From contig AP031352.1 of NCBI GenBank assembly GCA_037833965.1, positions 25,524,501 to 25,588,500 on the forward strand: a DNA stretch of 64,000 nucleotides. Direction: 5' to 3'. Numbering within the stretch: position 1 is the stretch's first letter; every line of letters begins with the position of its first letter. This document shows positions 1 through 12,336 of the stretch, piece by piece. The notes under the pieces are model-generated. The model was not told where the DNA came from, ran no database searches, and saw only the letters and a program-made list of their open reading frames with translations. The position numbers and the translations under genes were made by a program. This stretch comes from Marchantia polymorpha subsp. ruderalis. Its lineage: Eukaryota; Streptophyta; Marchantiopsida; Marchantiales; Marchantiaceae.

Positions 1-1
1 C

Positions 2-307
2 ACTAGGAAAATCTCCCTCTCCGACAAGTTCCGGCAATGGACTGGGCTTTTCCAGCAAAATCAAAGTTTCATCCGTCACCGTCACTCCCTCTGCACTGTC
101 CCTGGCTTCAGCAGAAGCAGATGAATCTTCTTCGTCCTCGTCAAAAAATTCTTCGCCATCCTCGCCAATATCGGGAAGAGAGCGCTCCAATTGTTCATCC
201 GCCTCCTCTTCTTGCTGCAAATCATCTAGAAGCTCATCTTTGGTCGGGGTGACGCCTTTCACGTGCCCTGCCACCAATAATTCCAGCTCAGTTATAGTGT
301 GGCGCAT
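2..307 (-). CDS. N-terminal exon of an unrecognised acidic protein (partial)
   Basis: Reading leftwards from an ATG at 307 the frame is open for 102 codons to the window edge, so the gene continues outside. An in-frame TAA lies a few codons upstream of the ATG (TAA CCT TCG GCC ATG), which supports this start unless an upstream exon is spliced in. The visible product starts MRHTITELELLVAGHVKG, followed by a strongly acidic stretch at about residues 23-65 (runs of E and D with Q and L) and a less charged part containing LILLEKPSPLPEL. I do not recognise a family. Composition suggests a disordered or coiled acidic N-terminus. It lies on the same strand as the aspartyl protease at 2619-7447 but more than 2 kb downstream of it, with its own GC-rich upstream region. 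Long open frame and biased composition make a real exon likely; the function is unknown. Confidence 0.55.
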   Translation of the reverse strand, partial: MRHTITELELLVAGHVKGVTPTKDELLDDLQQEEEADEQLERSLPDIGEDGEEFFDEDEEDSSASAEARDSAEGVTVTDETLILLEKPSPLPELVGEGDFPS

Positions 308-2618
308 GGCCGAAGGTTAGCTCTAGATCACTGGACCTGCCAGGGTCCGCAAACACCGTAACAATCACATTGTCCAAATCTCGACATTGTCCTCTGTATC
401 CCGAAATGCTTGCTCGCGGGATAGACTAGACATAGCAGGAATGCTACATTGATCTATGCGTAAAGACTGAAAAACGCAGGCTGCTGAACATGCTCTCTCC
501 TCATACGCACTGATAATCTGACACCGAGCCAAAACCAGAAGGAGAGAAGGGGAGGGTAGAAGAGACATACTCGAGCGGCGCTTTTGAGTCCTGGCCACAA
601 TTTTCTGTTGATCTCGGCGGGTGCCGCCGGACGAAGCTCGGCGGACCGATCTTTGCTGCTCTCTAAACTCGTTCACGCGCTTCCAGACGGCCACGGAATT
701 GGCCGAGCTGAAGCTGCGGCAGGCCAGAGAATCGCCAGGACACATCGGACTACCCGCTGAGGTGCTGGCCTGCAGCGACCGCAGGCACCTCAACCCCGAT
801 GAATGCAGCATTGAGACCTCCATCTCTCCGAGACGACTTCAAAACCGCGCAGCCGGTTCCAATTATCTACGCTCGCCTCACGACCTCGACAGACAAACCT
901 CCACTGAACAATCTCAATAGTCCGATCTCCGGCTCGTCCCGACAAATTCTCGAATGAATAACGAGGCGGAATTCCGACTCTCCGTGCGCGACCTGTCAAT
1001 CTTATAAAGGGGTGCGGAAAGTCCAGCCCCCAAGTGCCGCGCCAGCTGCTCGTGAGTCGGGCGGAAAGCTCTGGACTGTCGGGAGCGCGGCACGACGACG
1101 ACAACGACAGGAGGCGAAAATTTCGGTCTCGTGGATAGTCGGGGGACGCTCCCTTGTGAGTTCCGATCACGGGGAAATTTGGAAGCAGCTGACAGCGGCA
1201 CGTAGGCAGGCACTTGGCGGGCGTACGTGAGGCAGAGGAGGTGAGCCACAAGCGAGCCATCCTCGGCGTGCCACGTGCTCTTTTGTCCACGTCATCGACG
1301 GATCCAGTCCCTCGGGGCTGAGCCGACGGGGAGAGAATTCCATGGTGAGAACGCCCTCCATTTGTCCTGCCGCTAGAAGCAGCAGCAGCAGAAGATTGGG
1401 CTCCTGCTCGGCTCGCTAAATTTGAACGATTCTTGCTTGCCCCTCGTCGCATTGGTGGGCATCGCCACCTGCGTCGGAATCCAGAACTGCCGTCGACGAG
1501 TGTTTCGAGTGTCGCTGTGTCATGCCTCGACGAGCTGACTTTTCCACCCTCTCGGACGGGCTTCTGTGTTCGGCACGTGATCTCCAGCCGCTTATTAGTG
1601 CTCGGGAAGCTTGCGGCTCACATGAACTGGATGCTGAGTATCTGGATTCGACAAGTGCTGTCGCTGGCCCGAGCCCTGAGATCGTCCATCGAGGCCTTCT
1701 TGTGGGAGAGTGACAGCCTCGGCCGGAGCTGACTTGCACCGCCATGAGTTCAGGTGGTGAGCCCGATGCCTTGTCGAGTCAAACGGCCTGAGCACGTGGG
1801 TGCTACGGGCTTCTGTACCCATTCTTCAAGGTACTGAACGCCGTTGGACACGACCAGCAGCATTGCATGCTTGACAAATTGCCACCCGGCTTAGATCGTT
1901 TCTCTTCGAGAGTACGCAAGGTAGCGCACATTTGATGAATGATGCCCGTGGGTGGTGAATGGTTCTCTTCGGAGCTCGAGTGCGTCAGATGCAGTGGCCA
2001 GAGCGCTGACTCCTTCGTCAGTACTTCAGATTAGTCTACTCAGGATCAGGGTAGCCGTGCACCCGCGTTCGATTTGAGGACGGAGAATCGGGAAGAAGCT
2101 GGTTCCAGTTGGCTCCCTTCCCCGTCCTGAGACCTTGTAATGTCCATTCAGTCGGTTGTCTCCCGAACTGGGGGGACGTGCACGAGTCGGCTATGGACTT
2201 GTTCCCTAGGCAGAAACCAACGAAATGCTGCCAATTTGAACATACACATTCGGGTGCTTAGCACATATTATTGGTCCCAAAATTTCGTTGTTTTGACGCT
2301 AGTCATAATTTAGACTGTCGTGGAGATAGACTTGATTCTGTCCATCACTTATCCAAAAAATTTCACCCAAAAAAATAGACTATTCTCAATGTCGACAAAC
2401 ACCGGGCAGTCTTGAGACCTTACGTCGTAGTACCTTCATACATGCACAAATCATAGGGTGTCTTTAAACACTTTAACACTCGCAACATTGTCAAACATTC
2501 ACGATCCACATAACTGCGGAATCTACAATCAGCGAGACATTGACACATCGCGGTGAAACAATTGGAACTACGTGTGATAGCTCAAATTTACAGAGATTAG
2601 GACCAATTTTCTACTTGA
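308..2618. other. GC-rich upstream region of the leftmost gene, then intergenic
   Basis: No gene is supported here. The first 1.5 kb is GC-rich with low-complexity CGACGA and CAGCAG stretches and several overlapping open frames in both directions with no family resemblance. This looks like the promoter and 5' UTR of the minus-strand gene starting at 307. A perfect G-box CACGTG lies at 1272-1277 and another at 1793-1798. From about 2200 to 2618 the sequence becomes AT-richer and would hold the 3' UTR of the aspartyl protease. Confidence 0.4.
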
Positions 2619-5600
2619 TTATATTCTTGACCTGGAACTTACGTATCTACTTTGTATCAAAGCAAACCTCCGATTGCCATAGTCGAGAACAACTAGCAAG
2701 TTGGTTAACAGGTCGCCACATAGAACGCCTGCTGTGTATTCAGAAAAGTCTAGAGAGCCACAAGTCCCTTTGGCAGGAAAAAGAGCTTTTACTCTATTGA
2801 ATGATTGTCCTGCAACTTCCAGTGAGTCTAATATACCATACTGAACCTGCAGTTAAGGGACACAACAATTTCTGGTTAGCAGCAGTATTTTCGAAAAACT
2901 ATTGGAGCAGTGACGTACCAAAATCTGGACCAAGGTTACATGGAAAGATAGAGATACTTCATCACTGCTTTCTTCTACATCAATTTCGAGTCAAGAGCAA
3001 GATGTGCACGATCAGTAACTCCGGCAATTTCTAACGTCAGTCTATGCAGAGGATATGTAGGACAAAACTAGCAATTACACACAAAATTGGCAACAACAGT
3101 TGAGGCTCAAAATACTTGGCATCAAGAAAAAAGTATGGCAGTGTTGAAAAAAGGTTTCATCCGACCAGCTTTCCTGCGGTGGCAGTACCTGTAAACCCTT
3201 GCCAGAAGTGTTGATTCCTTTGACACTTGCTGTTCCAGCGAGTTCAAGTGTTTGATTCAGTCTAAATTTCTCTACTGCCCTTCCGTGGAAGATGATATCG
3301 ACTCCTCCTGCCCCCGTGTCTAGCAAAAAGATAGCCTCGTTTTCCATGAAGTAGGCAGGTACGTGAGGCACATTCTCCAACATGTACATGCTCTGAACAA
3401 AACATGTAATTAGTTCCTCGAACAAACCTCCCAATTGAATGGATACTTTGTAAGACATGGTTTTGAAAATTCTGTAACTTGCGACCAAGATATGTTTCAA
3501 CATCATTACGATCCTCAATCTTATGGTTGTAGCAAGATAGTGCCCCAATTTATCTGCGTGCTATCATGCTTACCTGCCACTGTGAAGCCCGGATTTTGGA
3601 AGCCTTATTGTATAAATATGTATCAAAAAATGATAGAGTGCCCATCTTATAAGACATCTACAACACCAAGTGAATGAGAAGAAAGTTAGGACAGGAACAG
3701 ATGATTGAAGTTTGGAGACATCTCAACACTGCGAAACATGACAATCCTTATGCGAGTTAGGCAGAATAAGGTCTAAATTCAAAACTCACAACTGCTATAA
3801 ATGGAATCGAAGACCAAGCTCACATACAGACCTCTACAGTACAGTGAAAAAATATGTCGTAGCCACAAATTCCAGCAACTGGAGAAATCCCTCTCACGAC
3901 ACCGGCCATTGGTACCTGCAAATAGGAATTTATGGTAATCTCAACCACCGACTTTCAAACAGGAGTGCAACTATGCAAATAGGAAAGATGGGAACATAGA
4001 AATGCAATAAAAAGTTTGCAAATTAAATCTCATGAAATCTTGTAAAAACATCTTAACGGATAATCTAGAATATACATAACACGCTTTACCTCCATGAATA
4101 TGGGTTCTTCGATTGTCAGAGGACCGATCTGGAAGCTCTTCGCACGCCGAAATTGGCACTTGACCTGCATCAGGGTTCATTACTTATTAACATTGCTACC
4201 TGGAAATATGATCTAACATAGAGCAACATTCTTCACCTTCCATCGTTTGAACGATCTAGTCATGCATCCGCATACGACACATATCGCAAAGCGGAGGATG
4301 ATTCTACGACATCTCACACATTCTTTACTTGAATCAACATTGGATGAAGAGTTGGCTCACAGGTGAATAGCATTAACTTTACCTCCCCTTCAACACCTGT
4401 CACATAGGCCTCACCAAAAGCGTACATATCAAGCTCCTCGGCCTAGAAGAGGGAAACGACTGGAGTCAAGGTTCAAACTTGGACATAATTCCAAAGAAAC
4501 AAATGTAGCTTCAGCTCTTTGAACACGGACACGAGTTAAACCCTGTATTCAACTTATCAATCGATGCGAAGACTAAGCGCACCTTTTCAGAAGTAATTGT
4601 AAGACTGCTTGCTCCCGTGTCCACAATGAAGTATCTGTAGTTCAAGGCATGGAGTCATTGCTATTAATTTGAGACTAAACTTGAACAGAGCTCCAAAACA
4701 CATGCACACCATCGACCCAATAATGAGCACGATTATGGTGGATAATACAGCGGTATTTCTAACAGGTGTACAACTTGGTTTCAACGATAAGGTTGGGATA
4801 TATATCACTCTTAAAATCAAGAGGGCCGCCAGGAAATATCAATCTATACGCTTCACATTTATTGACTGAATCTGCACCAAGGTGAGTACAACGTCTACCC
4901 TATCAGAAAAGACATCGGAAGTTCAAGTAACAAACCCTATATCTTTGCCATCAATGAGAGGGCGCACGAGATAATGCCCACTTTCTGCATGATACATCTG
5001 CATGAAAGATAATCGAATGTACTTAGCCTTTCAAAAGTGAAAAACGCTGGAGTAGGAAAATGCAAGGTCCCTTATTTGGTATCCTCATAGCATTTCATTA
5101 TCGCTACCTTTTGAGACGGACATTGTTCATAAAACAGACATTGAAAAACAGTATCCAAAAAATTCAGTTAAAACATGTTGAGATGGGTGTTTGTTTTGCG
5201 AATTCTGTCATGTCCATTCACTAACTTTCAGACCATAAGACCTTCATCAGAAAACGCTGGACATACCTTCACTGTAGGTGGCAGGTTGTTGTCAATGTGA
5301 GTTTTAGGATAGCTATGGGTACTTCGTGGAACAAGAGAAGAATCTGGAAATGCATATTTTTCACTGATTTCTGCGTCCGCCAGCTCCTCTCCTGGAATTT
5401 CCACTTTGATACTGGTAACAGAATACAAATCCCTCCCTCCAGCAGGAGGATTGTGGGTGATAGCCATAGGAAATTTACTGCTATAACCTGGCTGAACATT
5501 CCAACATAAAGAAGGATATAAGGATATAATAGGAGGAAATTACACACATGATGGCACTCAAAGCACAACTTTCGCATTTCTACATCATTCAATTGTATTT

Positions 5601-7447
5601 AACATTCACACATCGCAATTCAAGTAAATCTTAACGGGGCAATAGTTCTATTGTACTTCCACACATTTACACTGTTATCATCTCATCACAGATACCTGGA
5701 TGAGTTGCCAATCTCGATACTCCCACTTGTCTTCACTTCCAAATGCTTTGATACTCAAGCGCGCTGGCAGCCAGTTGCTATTATCCACGACCAGATAGGC
5801 CATCACCTATAAGGGATGCCCAACTTTAGATTAACCCAAGCTCATTCAGTGCTTCATTCACGGTATGCATCGGCTCAAACCTGCAGCATTTTGCCCACGA
5901 CACAGACAAATTCACTATCATAAACTACCAGATGATGGTACGACATTTACCTTTCCAGGTTTGGCTGCAAGTTAAATACTGCACACTACTTAGAAGTCAA
6001 AAAGGCATGGGAGATTTCGGACCTTAGTACAGTATAGGGGAGTCATTCTAATCAATCAGAAGGAAAGAGATATTTGAATCGCTACCTTGGAGTTCTTTAA
6101 GTGGAGGGCGAAGACGGTTTCTTTCGAGAATGGTCCACCCTTCTGCGGTTCTATGCTTATGCTCAGCTGTTTTCTCCCGTCCTCTGTGAGCCAGTAGCCT
6201 GTTCGGACCCACGATGCCATAAGACAAACCTTTCCCGCATAGAAGATAATTAATGTCAGCGAAATGGAATAAACTCCTCTTGTGTTCAGTTCACAGCAAT
6301 TATTAAAGTTAAGAAATTCATTAACTAGTTACTGAAACTTGGAAGACTTCCACAGGGTCAAAAAAGCACACATAATATATCCTTGCAACCATGGATACCT
6401 TTTCTGATTATGACAATCCTCAGAAAGACCAAACAAGAAGAACAAGCATTCTTGGCAAAAATGGGACCAACCTCACGGTCGTCAAGATCTAAGATTGAAA
6501 CTCGACCGGCTGCATCGGCAGACCAGGGACTTTGATTTCCATCGTAAGCCCATTCGAAATTCAGCTCAGGTCCGTCATAACGTTCATAAAACCGCCCATC
6601 CATACACCATATTAATGACCATTGTCCTTCCATATTCATTAAGAACTGTTTTCCTGCCGGCAAAAGTGGAAAGATTACTCTTCCAATCTCGTAAGGCACT
6701 CCTCAGTCACTCCAAAGTTAAGTGACTTTAAATGAATCTAAATACCTACAAAAAATTAGAGTCCGATGTAGCTTAAAATCTATTGCCTGAACCAATAGAA
6801 ATAATGAGGTATTTTATAAAAATTGATCCCTCTTCATTCATGAACTTCCAAGTCTTGGGACAGTACAATGCACTCTACTGTTTTAACAAGGAAGTACTTT
6901 CGTACAATCAATTCATACAGGAAAAACGGAGGAACTTTCAAGGACATTTCAATCTCCAATTTAAGTCCATCTTAATTTTGAATTGAACAAGATAATTGGA
7001 TCCTGATAGAGAAAGTCACAAATTCCTGAATAAGGATTTAAATTCATAATCGTGTGATAATTCCTGAATATGAGGTGATAAGGGAAGTCACGAACCTGAC
7101 ACGACGATGTGCTGGTTTAGGGAGTAGTCCTGCAAACCCATGGCATTGTATATATTCGAAAGGCACTGCTGCAACTGCTCTGTCTCCGAGAAGTCTAGTT
7201 GCAAAGACTGTACCTGGTTCCTGCATTGCACAGTTCTCCGACCCACGTTCCCTTCCGACCTCTGAACTCTCCTCCTCAAGGCTCTTTGGCTGAGCTGGCC
7301 AGGCCCATAGCTTCCTGTGCTCACCCTCACATTCGAGTGCAAAAACTTTCCACTACCATATCTACATCCAGAGAAGGATTCAAACCAAGGCCCAAATTGC
7401 CTGGAGCACGAGAAGCCCAGAACGGGCGAACTCACAATCCCCTGCAT
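2619..7447 (-). CDS. Bilobal pepsin/retropepsin-type aspartyl protease, 13 exons, probably organelle-targeted
   Basis: Spliced by eye, every join in phase: 7447-7096, 6701-6472, 6229-6086, 5806-5696, 5491-5267, 4997-4936, 4634-4583, 4442-4383, 4164-4090, 3915-3832, 3657-3574, 3392-3189 and 2846-2619 (TAA), giving 636 aa. The ATG at 7447 opens a Ser/Arg-rich segment of about 50 residues resembling a transit peptide. Residues about 85-350 form an N-terminal domain (WSLIWCMDGRFYERYDG, DLDDREVCLMASWVRTGYWL, DNSNWLPARLSIKAFG). The catalytic part has two Asp motifs, FIVDTGASS (D380) and IFLLDTGAGG (D518), and ends with LCGDLLTNLLVVLDYGNRRFAL, typical of the conserved C-terminal aspartyl protease segment. 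Two DTG motifs in one chain imply a single-chain enzyme rather than a retropepsin dimer. The N-terminal layout recalls, from memory, bacterial 'aspartyl protease family' proteins. Family is sure; target and compartment are inferred. The exon 2 start could be 6698, which loses one residue. Confidence 0.85.
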
Positions 7448-10400
7448 TGTGAATTTCAACAAGCTCACGCTCCGAAGATTCGACGCTCAATTGATGGCGC
7501 TGCCTCCAGAGCAGTTACTCCCACACATCAACCGGCCTGCAACGTCCAGGAGCTACCAGCTCGTTACAGTGAATCGGGATGTAATTTTACACATGGTCGG
7601 TGAAACTGAAGCTGCCAGCTTTCCACGTTCCGCGGCTCCCCCAGGGAAGGATACTACGACGAGGACAACTCTTGCGCTCGAGTACCGAACGGGCTCCCTT
7701 TGCCTCGTGAGCTATGAACCAATTGTGTGATATCCAAGCTGGGCTCCACGTGGAAGGCCCAGATTCGCCACTGCCTTCTTCGAGGCTAGTCAAAGGTCCA
7801 TGTGCTTTTCGCTCCGGGGCCAACTCTGAGTCGTAGATCCCTTGTCCTATCTGCCCTCATTTGCCTCCTTGCACAGAGATAAGAGAACAAGGGCTGAGAT
7901 GCCCTTCCCTCGTACATCAACTGGAGCTACCGTATCTATGGACTGTTGACGTTCACATCCCCGTACCAGAGTCCGAACTGTACTGTACGAGATTCCATGA
8001 TCCTGACTCCTCCTTGGTTGCCAATTCCTACGATGCGCATAACCATAACGGCAATCGAGCGAAGTCTTGATTGACAAGATTATTTGGAAGTAGCACTGAT
8101 TTACGAGGGAATCCGTTCCTTCTTGTCCTTGGTCACATTCTTCTCGTACGCTGTCAGCTGGCTTAACCCGTAGAATCACAGATGCACCTGCGCCTGCACT
8201 TTAGGGCCTTTGAGGCAAACGACCTCCGCCCACTACGGAGCTGGAGTCCAGGACTACGGCATATTTTATAATTCCAGCTCACCGAACTGCAAAGTCGTTG
8301 GGTTGTACCACAGTTTGTCCCTTTCCAGACAAAAATCGCGACAGACTGATTGACTCATCACGTGAATCAGCCTGTATCAGATAGCTCCACACCGACTCTC
8401 GCACACATAGTTTCAACGCCGGGTTTATCAACTACCTCACCGCCCGGTAGACGATATTAGCCAAGGGTACAGGTCCTCCTTTTTCCTTCGTTGCAAGGTG
8501 TCTGTCTGTTTTGTGGCCGCCATGCACGAGTTAAGGATCCGAACTTCGATTCAGGTTCCTCTGTTTTAGAAAGTGAATGCCGGTCGACCTACAGTACATA
8601 AATCCTTACTTTGATTGGATACCGAACGATGACGGGGCATCCTCTCTGTTAATCAAAGACGGCTTAATAGTTTGTGAAAATTTGCAACGGGATTCGTTAT
8701 GATCCAGAGTTTGCTAGACTTCTGAGAACTTGAGAACCGTCTGTCATTGGATGCTTTGCATTAAGAGCTCTGCAGTCTGCCGTCGTTAGTTTCCCACACC
8801 AACTTGCGGTAGGCTCACGGTAACAACACCACGTGATTTCCAGCAATCCAGGGGTAAACCTACTTACAACTCTTCAAACAAACAACTTTACCACTCCACG
8901 GAATCCAAAAAAAATTCCCTACAGTTCACTTGATAACTGCCAAGGTATGTGATAAGGCAGAACGTTACAGGCTAAATTCTAAATTCATATGTATACACAA
9001 CACAAAGCTTTCGTATTCACTCCTGTTGGCGACATAAAATGAGGCAAATGGATTGAACCTTCCGCCTCTCCTCTTCAGAGGCCAAGGCTGCCATGTTGCT
9101 CTCCAAAGTCAGTCATATTTCATACTTGTATACATACATGCTTACCCTGCACCCGTCAAATCACACATTTGCCATTTCTAGTGGACCCTGTTTGCAAAAC
9201 AAAGATTGACGACGAAGATTGAAAACGAAGCCCGTAATTACTCCGTTATTTCATCATGCAGGAATGACAGCTCGCCAAAATTTTCATTCCAACTCTGCTC
9301 CACAGGACAGAATCTTAACGTTCTAGGCTGTGGCTCCACCACAAGCTTGAGCCTCATGCCTGAGGTGAATATATCTATGAATAGTCGGATTTGAAGATTG
9401 ACCTTATGATCAATTATAAGGCCATACCCTTGAGTGGGAGCGCAAATGAGCAAATTCGTACGTTACGAAAACATTAAGATTGATGTTTCCTTGAGAGAAG
9501 TCAAGGTCAAAGAGATAGACATATAAAACGAAGGAAAGCACAAGGAGCTCATAAGTTCTTGCAATTTACTTCGTCAAAAGACTGTCACCTTGTCAAAAAC
9601 AGATCATCATCTACATAACAACGCAGATTGACTGATAGTCTAAGGAGGTAACACGGGAAAACCCTCCACGCGACGTGGTAGTCACAGTCTGTACATTGGA
9701 TAGGTCTTTAAACTCCAGTGATGAGACACCTTGGTCTACTTCTAGAGCCAGACATGCATATCACAAAAGGAAGCACTAAATTACGAGATGATAATTACAT
9801 TACGAGGGGATACAAACAGGGAAAAAAGGAAAATCGTCTGGAGGACTTGCACTTCAAACGTGCCATAAGTTATAAAAAAACAAGAAGGTAACCCGGGGAG
9901 CTACCCTTTCATCTCTCGTCATCAGTGTTTAGCGGAAGTCTTTTCGAATCTAGTATACACTCACGGCTCCTCCACAACAGCCAACATAGGTACAACTCTT
10001 ATGATGCGACAAAAGGAAGATACTAGAAGGCATGTGTCAGTAATCTTGTACTGCAGGGCAATAGTAGTAAGGTTCAGAACGCTGGAGCGGATTCTGAGAT
10101 GGATGCAGAGGTGTCAATCGGCCACTAAATCCTTCGTGGTCGAGTACACTCTCCGCAAGAGGAGGAGGTGAAGTACAAGATAAAGGTCAAAACCCTGGAG
10201 GACGTCTCATCTGAAACTCTAAACTAGCAGGGAAGGACATAAGGGTTTTTTCTCAATTCGACAAAGTTCTGACTGTGATTTCATGAGAGAAGCTGCTAGT
10301 GAGGCTAGTCAGACTTCGTCTCTCCAAAATGCTTTACTTGCACGTCATAATGTGCATTACTTTCTCACTCACCTGGTCAAAGAGGGACAAAACTCAATGA

Positions 10401-10513
10401 CCCGCAGTGAAGCCGTTCCTCATACCGCTAATTTTTCCTAATCCTTGATGCTTGATTCTGTTCACCACGCACCCGAAAGGTCAACCAACCGAACGCAGCT
10501 TATCCGCACTGCT
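7448..10513. other. Intergenic: protease promoter side and FtsZ 3' side
   Basis: No coding region is supported. The part next to 7447 should hold the promoter and 5' UTR of the protease; CACGTG G-boxes occur at 7747-7752 and 8830-8835. The part towards 10513 should hold the 3' UTR of FtsZ. Open frames at 7199-7730 (plus) and 7847-8179 (minus) show no recognisable family and are treated as chance. I saw no repeat or RNA gene. Confidence 0.4.
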
Positions 10514-12336
10514 CTACCTTCCCCCATCAAACCTCCTCGGTATTCTCTTCCTCAAGAAACTAGGTACGTCCGGAGTTTGCTGTTGCCTTGTGCGGCCCCA
10601 TGATGCAATCTCTTCATCTGGTGTTCTGTTTCTACCTTTCAGCTGACTCTTAACGGAGGACAACGTCGGCTTGTTGTCGAAACCTGTAGCAATGATCGTC
10701 ATCCTCAAAATGCCTTGAAAACTTTCGTCAATAACTGCTCCGAAGATCACATTCGCATCGGGATCTGCCATGCTGTACACCATCTCTGCTGCGACATTCA
10801 CTTCGTGCAAAGTGAGATCCGTTCCTCCAGTGACATTATAGACAATTCCGGTGGGTTTTGTAACACAGTGCAGAAGAGGAGACATAATAGCTGACCTTGT
10901 TACATCAACAGCTCTATTCTTTCCATATCCAACTCCGATTCCCAGCATTGCACTACCAGCATTAGACATTATTGCTCGAACATCGGCAAAGTCTACATTC
11001 ACTAAGCCTGGAACTGTGATAATGTCAGATATTCCTTGTACTCCTTGACGAAGAACATCATCTGCTAAATGGAATGCATCCCATACAGATGTGTCAGCTG
11101 ACACACTGTCCAGAAGGCGATCATTAGGAACGACGACCACCGTATCGGCTGCCTGTTTCATGGCCACAAGGCCCTCTCGGGCCTGCTTGGCGCGTCGCAA
11201 ACCCTCGAACCCAAATGGTTCTGTGACTATCCCGATGGTCAGAGCACCCATTGCCTTTGCTAGTCGTGCAACTACGGGTCCTGAATATCTCCAAAAGAAT
11301 ACTGATCAGCTGTATGCATCATCAACAGAAAAAAAAGACTTCCGAACAGAAATGTAGTCAATGCATACTAACACGACAAGACTTCGAGTATAAGAGAAAG
11401 GCTGTCTTGAGCGAGCATGAAGGAATGAGTCACCGAAGAACTCAGTCAACGGCCACTGCAAAACAATAGCATGCAGCTCAAGGGGCTCCAGATGAAACGG
11501 ACAAAAACACCACATATTCTAACATGCTCAAACTGATTTGGATCGTGCAAATCGGCAGAATAAGTACCTGCGCCAGACCCTGTGCCACCTCCCATTCCAA
11601 CTGCAATGAAGACTAGATCACTGCCCTCCAAAGCCATCGAAAGCTCACCCAAGGACTCAGCCGCAGCTTCGTAGCCAACATCAGTTCTACCACCTGCACC
11701 TCGTCCTTTGGTAACCCCATTACCAATCTGCAATTTATTTGGAGCGAGGCATCTACTTAAAGCCTGAATATCAGTATTTACCCCCCAAAACTCGACATTT
11801 GGAAGCTTCGTCCGGACCATCTCGTTCACGGCGTTGCATCCTCCCCCTCCTACACCAATTACCTTAATTACTGCCCCACCGGCGAGTGCTCTTTTAGGGG
11901 CACTACCTTCTGGTTCCCTCTTCGGACCGTTTTGAACTCTACTGCTTTTGGTGGAAGAAGGCTCCACCGACTTTTGTTGGAGTGACTGAGTGTAAGTGTA
12001 CGCTGGATGCCTTACTCCATAACTTCCAGCAGCCAGACCACTGTGAGCGCCACTTGCGGCTCTTGTAGGAACAGGCTTTTCCCGATGTGGGGGACTAATG
12101 CTGGACCTGCTTATTTCTAAATGCCCGAAGAAATTTGTAGGAGGTAGTCCCCGTCTGACAGAAAAGCAAATTCCATACAATCTCTCCGAGGAATCCTTCA
12201 AGTGCACTGGCCGTGGATTTTTTCGGAAATCGCTTCCGCTGGCTGGGAATCGAGTCCAAACCAGGTTGGAATCACCGACAACCAGCCCTTGCGAGGAGGA
12301 GAAAGGCGGCATTACCGCCGACGATCCAGGCCCCAT
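10514..12336 (-). CDS. FTSZ: Plastid division protein FtsZ, 2 exons, mixed FtsZ1/FtsZ2 features
   Basis: Exon 1 is 12336-11568 and exon 2 is 11280-10514 (TAG); the intron (GTACTT...CAG) splits codon 257, giving 511 aa. FtsZ is a tubulin-like GTPase that assembles the stromal ring constricting chloroplasts. Seen: a nonconserved N-terminus of about 153 residues, suited to a transit peptide plus spacer; the GTP-binding start [16 protein letters not shown] (157-171); the tubulin signature GGGTGSG (249-255); PNDRLLD (308-314); the T7 loop NVDFAD (351-356) with its catalytic acids; and the C-terminal tail DVPSFLRKR (from 494), which resembles the FtsZ2 motif that binds ARC6. [22 protein letters not shown] and the GKNRA region look like FtsZ1. 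The mixture fits the FtsZ3 clade kept in bryophytes and lycophytes, but that subclass is inference. The core is full length with no missing catalytic residue. Confidence 0.93.

Noticed and set aside
790-1452. 220-codon minus-strand frame in the GC-rich left region
   Set aside because: Low-complexity Ser/Arg/Ala composition, overlapping conflicting frames on both strands and no family resemblance; expected by chance in GC-rich promoter DNA.
5269-5592. Alternative frame through protease exon 5
   Set aside because: It gives hydrophobic non-conserved sequence and stops at 5269. Using the acceptor TTCAG/CCA at 5491 keeps phase and gives a coherent product.
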